From contig JAYESD010000002.1 of assembly GCA_036927565.1 (NCBI GenBank), positions 78,801,735 to 78,865,734 of the forward strand: a stretch of DNA of 64,000 bases. The letters are read 5' to 3'. Source of the stretch: Tuctoria greenei. Lineage: Eukaryota; Streptophyta; Magnoliopsida; Poales; Poaceae. Below, one piece after another: positions 55,594-64,000 of this stretch (position 1 is its first letter; each line of letters begins with the position of its first letter). A program made the translations under genes and the position numbers. The notes beneath the pieces are model-generated. The model was not told where the DNA came from, made no database searches, and saw only the letters and a list, made by a program, of their open reading frames with translations.

Positions 55594-58124
55594 ATATACA
55601 TGTTTAACATTAAGCCACATAAAAAGGAACAAGTTTAAAATGAATTTAAAGCAAAACCGCACTCGAAAGTTCTGAGGTGTGCGGACTAGTCCGTTTTTGG
55701 TGCGGACTAGTCCGATTTCTCTATGACCTTCTTCGGACTTGTACTTCCTTGCCGCGGACTAGTCCGGTTTCGTCTTTGAACAATTTTTGGACTTGTCCGG
55801 CCCATAGAGGACTAGTCCGGTCATCCCAAACTTGAAAATTTTGCCATATCCCTAGACTTTCTAACCCTTTTTGGAGCCTATGTGGGACCCCACACTGGCC
55901 TCCACCCACCCCAAACTCAAAATCCATCAAACCCTAACCCTCCACCCCTATATAAACAACTCCACCTCTCAACTTTACATCCTTTTGCCTCAATTAAAAG
56001 ACCACAAACCCTAGTTCGTGGGAGCCGCCACCTAGGAGACGAAGGAGATCCCGAGCAAGAAGAAGAAGAGGAGGAAACGAAAGAGGATCAAGATCTCCAT
56101 CAAGTTTTCGTTCTTCATCCACAAGTCACCTTCATGTTTCTTATCAACCGTAGATCGTCAAGATCCAAGTGTTGCCTCCAAAACCCTTGATTCATTGGAG
56201 TTCTAAACATCTGGTATACCTTCTATTTCCTCTTTATCACGTGAATTCAACCCCGTTTCTCCAAATTGATGTTGATCTAGAAAATCCTAATTCGCTGGTT
56301 CTGCGTAGGGCGGACTAGTCTGGTCCTACAGCGGACTAGTCCGGTTTGGCTAACTATTTTCCGCTGAATTAATTCTAAATTGATTCGAATCAATTCCAAA
56401 CCTGTCCAAACTTGTAAATAACCATTAGAACTAGTTAGTAAACATTATTAACAACACATTAACTAGTTGTGGCTCACAATTGCATTAATCATGCATATCA
56501 TGTCATATTGAGTAACATATGAGCATCTATTGATTGTAATTCTTGTCTTGTATGTTCGTTGCGCGGATTAGACAGATTTGCACTAGAGAGTGTTGCGGAA
56601 GATCTCCAACACCAGGAATTTGAGGACTTTGACCCAAATCAAGCCCAAGAGCAAGGCAAGTGTCCTTGAACATATTGATCCTGTTTCGACAGTAAATTTT
56701 TTGTTTTCAAAACTGCATGCTTGTGTCAATTTGATGGTAATTTCTATGATAGGAAGTTTACTAGCTTTGTTTAACAACCTTTGTCACCTGTAATACATGG
56801 TAAAGAGTCGGGAGGGGCTTTTTACCTTTGCTTTGCTTAATTAATTGGGATGGGAAAAAAACTATACCATTTAATTATGTATTAATGAGATTATGGTCAA
56901 TATGAACTGGTTAATATGAAATTGTAATGGGTGATCTAAGCAAGCGTGGTAAGTGGACGGGTTGGAAGAAAGGGTGGTTGCTTGCTTTAGGTCTAAGGAC
57001 TGGATCGTGCGAGAATAGGCCATGACAACAGTGCCACCACGAGGCCATGTATTGGTGCGGGGTAGCTGATTAATGAGGGAATTGCTAGTATTGCATGGAC
57101 CATTTGGCACACCGGGGAAGGGGAGTCGTATTGGGTTTGGATTTGAGGCGGGCCTCCTTGGGATCCGAATGGAACAAGAGGGGGCCTTTGGTTGACTATG
57201 TGCTCAGTTGGAGACATCGCCACCAGTGAAACCTCAGTGGGTCCGTACATGCTAATAGCCCCTTGTTAAAGGCTATTTTGTGATCTCTTGGCCACACACC
57301 TAAGGAAGTGTGAGACGACATAATTGAGATTCTATAGTTATCGAAAGGTGATGAAATCACGAACACGTGGGTAAAGTGATACAACCTCTGCAGAGTGTTT
57401 AAAACTATCATGATAGTTGTGCTCCGGGTTATGAGCACCTGGACAACTTCCATGATTAGAGGGAAACCTAGGATTGGGATGGTTTGGTACTGGTTATGGG
57501 ATGGCATTATGGTTTATGGCAATGTATATGGTTAATGGTAATGGTGAAATCTGGTACAATGATAATGGATATTGAATATGGACTGGTATTATGATAACTA
57601 CATAGTTTATGATGGGTTTACTTCACATACATATAATATATCGCTTTTCAAGTGTTTTAATGTACTTTTAAGCACTTAGCCTTTATTATATTCGTCATTC
57701 GAATCAGCTACATGACATACTTTCCACACTTGCTGAGTACGACATGTACTCACACTTGCAATTCCCCTACCAACAGTAGCAAGTCAGGATTAAGAGTATA
57801 ACGTTGATAATGCAGAGTTCTAGGCCGTGTGCTGCCATCAGCTTACCTGTGGTGTTGATAGGAGTTGTGCCATATATCCCTTTTGCTTAGATACATAGTT
57901 GCTTATTTAGTTTATTTCTTCTACATTAGTTCAAACTTGTCATTAATAACCATTAGAGCTTGTAGTCGAGGATATTATGAATTGTGTAATAAAAAGCGCT
58001 TAATTAATTTTGTCTTGCGGTAATTTTCTATAAATCCTTTTGTGAATGCACACGTTTATGTGTGTTGATCATCCTGGGCACACATATGCGTTCACTTGGT
58101 TCATTATCGGAACTGGGTGCCACA
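55594..58124 (+). mobile_element. Gypsy-C 5' LTR, remainder
   Basis: Continues the LTR begun at 45908 and ends GTGCCACA at 58124. Total LTR length is ~2573 bp. The palindrome array is shorter than in the 3' LTR: about 200 bp present at ~63248-63446 are missing near 55858. TATA box at 55949-55956. Confidence 0.92.
55682..55820. repeat. Palindrome array in Gypsy-C 5' LTR (contracted)
   Basis: CGGACTAGTCCG at 55682-55693 and 55702-55713 with further copies to ~55820. Most of the CGGACTTGTCCG half seen in other LTRs is deleted. Confidence 0.85.
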
Positions 58125-58125
58125 A

Positions 58126-58139
58126 ATTGATATCAGAGC
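58126..58139 (+). other. Gypsy-C primer-binding site (mutated)
   Basis: TTGATATCAGAGCT right after the LTR. Compared with TTGGTATCAGAGCC it has two changes against the Met-tRNA end. Confidence 0.8.
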
Positions 58140-58391
58140 TACAGGTTTATCGTAGGATGCAACCTATATAGAATGCATACTTCAGAGCACATAGGAGCAC
58201 ATAGGGAACATTGTGGTTTGTTGGGTGTGTTGTTGCTATGTATTGCTGTTTATGTGCTTAGTAGATGATTTTGGGATGCTTTAGCATTGCCATGTCCACA
58301 TAGGCTAGTATAGTTAGTTGTTTAGTTTCATATCCCCTGATGCATATAGTTGGGGACGTTTTCTAAATTCTTATCTCTTGCTTTTCTTCAG

Positions 58392-59552
58392 ATGGTGAGG
58401 ACTCTCAACCATAGGGATGCCAATGATGAGGAGGAGAACAATGGGGCCCCTCAGAACAACAACTGACAAGGACCTGCCCAGGGAGCTATCAATCTTGAGC
58501 ATCTATTGGCTATGCAAAACCAGCTCATGCAGACCATGATACAGACTATGAGACATCTGCAGGCTGGCAACAACAACCATCAGCCCCACATGCCTCCACC
58601 GCCACCCCCACCTCCTCATAACCGATTGGGGGAGTTCATGAGGACTAGGCCACCGACCTTTGCTCAAGTTGCTGACCCTATGGATGCCGATGATTGGCTC
58701 AATTCCATGGAGAAGAAACTTGCAATAGTCCAATGCAGCGACCGGGAGAAGGTCCTATTCACTTTCCATCAACTAGTTGGAGCAGCTGCGGATTGGTGGG
58801 ATTCTCTATACAACGCCCATGAAAATCAAGAGAGGATTACTTGGTCTGAATTCAAAGAGAGCTTCCGTTCTCATTATGTGCCGGAAGGTGTTATGATACT
58901 AAAGAGGAAAGAATTTGAGAACTTGAGGCAAGGAAGGTCAAGTGTGAGTGAATATCTCAATAAATTCACTCAACTTTCAAGGTATGCGCCTGAAGATGTC
59001 AGCCGGGATAGCCGAAAGCAATACTTGTTCATGCGGGGCTTGAACAATGAAATCCAAGTGCAATTGTTGAATTGTGATTATGCCAACTTCCAGAAGCTAG
59101 TGGACAAGGCAATTGTGGTTGAGCAAGGTCCATGAGATGGAGCTAGACAACAAGAGGAAGGCGCCATATCAAGGACAACAACAAGGAAGTAATGTGTGCC
59201 CTTGCTTTGCACCACCCAATGCGCCTTATTACATCTCTTTTGTTCCTGTACAACGCCCTGGTTATACACCGCGCCCAGCTCAGTTTGTGCAGAAACACCC
59301 TGTCATACAAGCACTTAGGCCTCCAATGCCTTTTGCACCTCGCGCCAGCTTTCCTGCAAATTTTCAAAATCAAGCTCATCCAAACAATTCTGGTGCAACT
59401 AAGAAGTGTTATAAATGTGGAGAAGCAGGACACTTTGCAATTCAATGTCCTAAGTTAGACCTTAGTCAAGGAAGCAATGTGGACAGAAACCAAGATCGAA
59501 TGGAGGAGCACCACAAGGCAACTGTGGACAGCAGAATTTTGCTCGTGACAAT
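58392..59552 (+). pseudogene. Gypsy-C gag, broken
   Basis: ATG 58392 (MVRTLNHRDAN) with a TGA near 58464, then an open 209-codon frame: PPPPPPPP, DWLNSMEKKL, AAADWWDSLY, LRQGRSSVSEY. A frameshift near 59130 leads to the zinc knuckle CYKCGEAGHFAIQC (~59407), which is intact. The frame ends at TGA 59554-59556. Confidence 0.88.
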
Positions 59553-60182
59553 GTGAACCATGTCTCTACGGAAGAAGCTCAACAAGCGGATGACATGGGG
59601 ATTGGTATGTTCCTCGCAAACTCCAGCCAGACGACTATGTTATTTTGTTCCAAAGCATTGCATTCATTCATTGCATCGAAATATGTTGCCAAGTATAGTT
59701 TGCCTATCTCTCATATGAAGTATATGTTACTTGTTAAGTCTCCTAGAGGAGAGATGAGTACAAATATAGTGTGTTCAAAAGTAAGCCTTAGAATAAGGGG
59801 GATAGACTTCTTTGCCAACCTCATTGTTTTGGATTCTCAAGGATTGGACATTATACTTGGTATGAACTGGTTGAGGAAGCACAATGGACTCATTGAATGT
59901 GCCACAAAGACGGTGAAGCGAACCAATGAGGAAGGGATCACCATAGAATTCGAAGTGTCTCAACACGCACCAAAGCAAGTGGAGCTGAATCGCATGGATG
60001 GTGCAACAATTGAGGAAATTCCAGTGGTGTGTGGATTCTTGGATGTGTTTCCGGATGAGTTCCCAGGTATGCCACCTGATCGTGATATAGAATTTGTTAT
60101 TGAGTTAATACCTGAAACTTCACCTATAGCTAAGAGGCCATATAGGTTGCCTCCTAAGGAGTTAGTAGAGCTCAAGAAGTAG
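59553..60182 (+). pseudogene. Gypsy-C protease region, catalytic Asp lost
   Basis: 210-codon frame. The active-site motif reads LFCSKALHSF where Gypsy-A has LFDSGALHSF: the catalytic Asp is Cys (59646-59648) and the Gly is Lys. DIILGMNWL follows at ~59850 and the RT entry PPDRDIEFVIELIP at ~60070. A TAG at 60180 ends the frame just before the RT fingers. Confidence 0.9.
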
Positions 60183-60870
60183 ATTCAAGAGCAACTAGAG
60201 AAGGGTTTTATTCATCTAAGCTCTTCACCTTGGGGAGCACCTATTCTTTTCGTGGATAAGAAGGATGGATCACAAAGGATGTGTGGGGATTACCTAGCTA
60301 TCAACGAGGTGACAATCAAGAACAAGTACACCTTGCCAGGCATGGAAAACTTGTTTGATCAAATGAAGGGTGCTTCTGTCTTATCCAAGATTGATTTGAC
60401 GTCGGGATACTTTCAAATGAAGATTAGACCATTGGACATACCCAAGATAGCTTTTCGGACACGATATGGATCTTATGAGTATATAGTTATGACCTTTGGA
60501 TTGACGAACGCACCTACCTATTTTATGTACCTCATGAATAAGGTCTCCATGGAGTACCTGGATAAGTTTGTAGTGGTGTTCATTGATGACATTATGATCT
60601 ACTTGAAAAGCGAGGATGAACATGAGGAACATTTGAGGCTCATGTTGCAGAAATTAGGGAGCATCAATTGTATGCCAAGTTTAGCAAGTGCCAGTTTTGG
60701 TTAAAGGAGGTGTCATTTTTGGGACATATCATCTACGGAGGAGGAGTATCAGTTGACCTAGGAAAAGTGAGAGATGTGCTAAAATAGGAACCACCGCAGA
60801 ATGTAAAGGAGATCTGGAGTTTTCTCGGAATGACTTGATATTACTGTAGGTTCATCAAGGACTTTTCCAA
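60183..60870 (+). pseudogene. Gypsy-C reverse transcriptase, broken
   Basis: Motifs SSSPWGAPILF, SKIDLTSGYFQMK (Asp kept), FGLTNAPTYF and FIDDIMIYLK. A 1-bp deletion near 60655 shifts the frame. Further stops near 60786 and 60836 lie in the thumb/connection. Confidence 0.88.
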
Positions 60871-61480
60871 GATAGTCAAGCCAATGACAAAATTACTAAT
60901 GAAGAGGAAAGCATTCCAATGGACTCAAGCTTGTCAAGATAGTTTTGAGGAGCTAAAGAAGTGGTTAACAACAGCTCCAGTCTTAATATTGCCGGATGTA
61001 AGCAAAAATTTTGATATATATTGTGACGCCTCAAGACAAGGACTTGGATGTGTGCTCATGCAGGAAGGTCAAGCAGTATCCTATGCATCGAGGCAATTGA
61101 AGAAACATGAGCAGAATTATCCAACGCATGATTTGGAACATGCAGTCATGGTACACGCATTGAATATTTGGAGACACTATATTCTTGGTCACAGGTGTGA
61201 GGTTTACACGGATCACAAGAGTCTGAAGTACATATTCACACAAATGGATCTGAATTTGAGGCAACAAACATGGTTGGAGCTCATCAAGGACTATTATGTG
61301 GGATTTAATTATCATCCGGGGAAGTCTAATGTAGTGGCCGATGCCTCGAGTAGCAAGGGAGTAAGTCACCAGCTCACGGTTCGAGAATTCCCATCCAGTT
61401 ATGCAAGGAGTTTGAATGGTTGAATCTTAGATTTGTGAATGAGATGGGAATAATGGAGTTAAATCCGACCTTGTAGCAAG
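60871..61480 (+). pseudogene. Gypsy-C RNase H
   Basis: Open 60884-61423: YCDASRQGLG, DLEHAVMVHAL, YTDHKSLKYIF and VVADASSSKG. The Asp of YTDH is kept, unlike in Gypsy-A. The VVADALSR motif is altered to VVADASSS. Confidence 0.85.
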
Positions 61481-62925
61481 AGATTCAAGAGGGTCTAACA
61501 AAGGATGAGGAAATCCAAGATATCAAGGAAAGAACTCAAGAGGGAAGAGAATTCAGGTTTGATGAGGATGAACATGGTACCTTATGGCTTGGAAAAATGA
61601 TTGTCATGCCTAATGTGAAACATATTCAGGAGACAATATTAAAGGAGGCACATGACTTTCCATACTCAATTCATCCAGGTTGTACAAAGATGTACAAGGA
61701 CTTGAAGACATGTTATTGGTGGGCCAGCATGAAAAAGGACATAACTGAATATGTAGCTTTGTGTGATGTGTGCCAGCGAGTCAAAGCTGAACATCAAAGG
61801 CCAGCCGGATTATCGCAGCCATTGAAGATTCCAAAATGAAAGTGGGAAGAAATCAGCATGGATTTTATAGTTTGCTTGCCACGTACTCAGTCCGATTACG
61901 ACTCCATATGGGTTATTGTGGATAGATTGACCAAGTCAGCTCACTTCATCTATGTCAATACCAAGTATACTGCAATACAACTGGCAGACCTATATATGTA
62001 GCATATTGTATGCTGACATGGAGTCCCAAAGAAGATAGTATCAGATAGAGGTTCTCAATTTACCTCTAGGTTCTGGCAGAAACTGCGTGAAGCATTGGGT
62101 ACAAGGTTGAATTTCAGTTCGGCGTATCACCCTCAAACCGATGGACAAACGAGAGAACGAATCAAATTTTAGAGGACATGTTAAGATATCGTGCCTTGAA
62201 GCATGGGAAAAGTTGGGACAAGAGCTTGCCATATGCAGAATTTTCATATAAGAATAGTTACCAAGTAAGCTTGAAAATGTCACCCTCTGAAGCACTAGAT
62301 AGGAGGAAGTGTAGGACACCTTTGTTCTGGAATGAGACAGGAGAAAATCAAGTGTTTGGACCTGACATGTTGCAAGAAGCTGAGAAACAAGTCCAGATTA
62401 TTCGTGAAAACTTGAGGGCTGCTCAATCAAGACAAAAAGGCTATGCGGACAATAGGAGAAGGAAACTAGCCTTTGAAGTAGGAGATTTTGTTTACCTCAA
62501 GGTGTCACCAATGCAAGGTCATAAGAGGTTTAATATCAGAGGCAAGCTAGCGCTTCGATACATTGGACCATTCAAGATTTTGGACAAAAGAGGGGAAGTA
62601 GCATATAAATTGGAGATGCCAGCTCACCTTTCTGATGTACATGATGTCTTTCATGTTTCCCAGCTCAAGAAGTGCTTGAGAGTGCCGGAAGAACAAATGC
62701 AAATGGAAGATTTGGTATTAGAGGCAGATTTGACTTATGCCGAGAAACCGGTATAAATATTGTAAACCAAGGAGAGGGTCACGAGAAACAAGGTTATTAG
62801 ATGGTGTAAAGTTCAATGGAAGCATCACACAGAATCAGAGGCAACTTGGGAGCTGGAAGATGATCTCAAGAAGGATTTTCCATCTCTCTTCCCTTCCGCT
62901 TTGAATCTCGTGGGCGAGATTCATT
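61481..62925 (+). pseudogene. Gypsy-C integrase and chromodomain-like segment, broken
   Basis: Zinc-binding part HDFPYSIHPG...CDVCQRVKAEH (61650-61800), then TGA at 61837. Core MDFIVCLP, SDRGSQF with two stops near 61998-62014. A 1-bp loss near 62150 disrupts the TERTNQ Glu motif. The C-terminal barrel and chromodomain-like end (VIRWCKVQWKHH, EATWELE) run to ~62925. Confidence 0.88.
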
Positions 62926-62941
62926 TTAAGGGGGCTAAGTT
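62926..62941 (+). other. Gypsy-C polypurine tract
   Basis: TTTAAGGGGGCTAAGT immediately before TGTAACACC of the 3' LTR. Confidence 0.86.
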
Positions 62942-64000
62942 TGTAACACCCTCATTTTCATGCATCATGCATTGCATAAGTTCACGTACATGTTTAACAT
63001 TAGTCCACATAAAAAGGAACAAGTTTAAAATGAATTTAAAGCAAAATCGCACTAAAAAAGTTCTAAGGAGTGCGGACTAGTCCGTTTTTGGTGCGGACTA
63101 GTCCGATTTCTCTCTGACCTTCTTGGGACTTATACTTCCTTGTTGCGAACTAGTCCGGTTTCGTATCTGTACAATTTTCGGACTTGTTCGGGCCATAGCG
63201 GACTAGTCCGGTCATGCCAACCTTGAAAATTACGCCAAGTCCCTATACTTGTCCGGACTTGTCCGTTTTTCCTCTGACTAAGTTTGTACTTGTCTGATGT
63301 CTAGTTTGGACTTGTCCGATATCTCTCTGACTAACTTCGGACTAGTCCGGCCTATTGCGGACTTGTCCGATGATCGCGATTCTGAGTTGATCTTTTATTC
63401 CACGACGTATTTTTGGGTTTTACCTTAAGTGGGCCTAAGGACGTCGTGTCTAACTTTTTTTGGAGCCCATGTGGGACCCCACACCGGCCTGTACCCACCC
63501 CAAACTCAAAATCAATCAAACCCTAACCCTCCACTCCTTTATAAACAACTCCACCTCTCAAATTTACATTCCTTTGCCTCAATTGAAAGACCACAAACCC
63601 TAGTTTGTGGGAGCCACCACCTAGGAGAAGAAGGAGATCCTGAGCAAGAAGAAGAAGAGGAGAAAACGAAAGAGGATCAAGATCTCCATCAAGTTTTCAT
63701 TCTTCATCCACAAGTCACCTTCAAGTTTCTTCATCAACCCTAGATCATCAAGATACAAGTGTCGCCTCTAAAACCCTTTATTCATTGGAGTTCTAAACAT
63801 CTGGTATAGCTTCTATTTCCACTTTCTCACGTCAATTCAACCCCGTTTCTCCAAATTCACGTCGATCTAGAAAACCCTAATTCGCTGGTTCTGCGTAGGG
63901 TGGACTAGTCCGGTCCTACAGCGGACTAGTCCGGTTTGGCTGACTGTTTTCTGCTGAATTAATTCTAAATTGTTTTGAATCAATTCTAAACCTATCCAAA
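62942..64000 (+). mobile_element. Gypsy-C 3' LTR (cut by window end)
   Basis: First 1059 bp of the LTR. It keeps the full palindrome array (63073-63375) and the undisturbed AGTTC site where Copia-B entered the 5' LTR. The TATA position reads TTTATAAA. Confidence 0.92.
63073..63375. repeat. Palindrome array in Gypsy-C 3' LTR (full)
   Basis: CGGACTAGTCCG and CGGACTTGTCCG-like copies at about 63073, 63094, 63199, 63310, 63345 and 63358, with more degenerate ones between. Confidence 0.85.

Larger units (their letters stand above)
45908..64000 (+). mobile_element. Gypsy-C: Ty3/gypsy chromovirus (Tekay type), same family as Gypsy-A
   Basis: Plus strand. The 5' LTR is 45908-45949 plus 55594-58124, split by Copia-B. 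Internal region is 58125-62941; the 3' LTR starts at 62942 and runs past the window end. Gene order and protein sequence match Gypsy-A closely. It inserted into Tat-1 pol; the left flank is GCTAG, and the partner copy should lie beyond 64000. Disabled by stops, frameshifts and a lost protease Asp. Confidence 0.93.

Noticed and set aside
63429..63743. 104-codon ORF in the Gypsy-C LTR (also at 55882-56190)
   Set aside because: Overlaps the LTR TATA box and leader, with low-complexity Glu codons from a GAAGAAGAAG run; not protein-like.
1..64000. tRNA, rRNA and other RNA genes
   Set aside because: No cloverleaf-like or rRNA-like sequence was found by eye. The Met-tRNA-complementary stretches are primer-binding sites only.

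Overview
The window is plant nuclear DNA, most likely from a grass (Poaceae). It has no bacterial or phage signature. The grounds are: long LTR retrotransposons of types common in grass genomes, CACTA DNA-transposon ends, a kiwellin-type ripening-related gene of the rice/maize kind, and a retroelement of the Tat (Grande/RIRE2) type with an antisense gene. About 90% of the 64 kb is transposable-element sequence. I see one convincing intact host gene, on the minus strand at 18016-18453.

Left block (1-17391). A minus-strand Ty1/copia element of Sirevirus type (here Copia-A) fills 1-6720, and the last piece of its 5' LTR lies at 17257-17391. Its 5' LTR was split by a plus-strand Ty3/gypsy chromovirus of Tekay type (Gypsy-A, 6721-17256). 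A later deletion at the left junction removed about 0.87 kb of the copia LTR and the first ~30 bp of the gypsy LTR.

Middle island (17392-23646). This stretch is comparatively free of LTR elements. It holds a CACTA end (to 17580), the ripening-related gene with a TATA box and a poly(A) signal, a ~1.5-kb non-autonomous CACTA element (19075-20587) that contains a promoter-like insert, a 3-copy tandem repeat, a decayed second copy of the ripening-related gene (22384-22554, plus), a LINE 3' fragment (minus) and a second CACTA fragment. Stretches between these are unassigned.

Right block (23647-64000). The oldest layer is a minus-strand Tat-lineage gypsy element (Tat-1). It consists of an LTR at ~23647, a plus-strand antisense gene (24976-25636 plus 40903-43622) and a minus-strand integrase (44615-45907). 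Gypsy-B, a 15.3-kb minus-strand Tekay element with 3.8-kb LTRs and target-site duplication CCACT, inserted inside the antisense gene at 25637-40902. Gypsy-C, a plus-strand Tekay element of the same family as Gypsy-A, inserted in the Tat-1 polymerase gene at 45908 and runs past the window end. Copia-B, a complete plus-strand Sirevirus-type element with target-site duplication AGTTC, inserted 42 bp into the 5' LTR of Gypsy-C (45950-55588). The order of insertion is therefore Tat-1, then Gypsy-C, then Copia-B, with Gypsy-B also after Tat-1.

None of the five LTR elements looks autonomous. Each carries in-frame stops, frameshifts, deletions in reverse transcriptase, or loss of catalytic residues. 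The points most worth a second look are the Tat antisense gene and its precise interruption, an extra ORF between the 5' LTR and gag of Gypsy-B, dense CGGACTAGTCCG palindrome arrays in the Gypsy-A/C LTRs, a TAG codon between gag and protease shared by both copia copies, and the promoter-carrying CACTA element. I found no clearly new molecular system.
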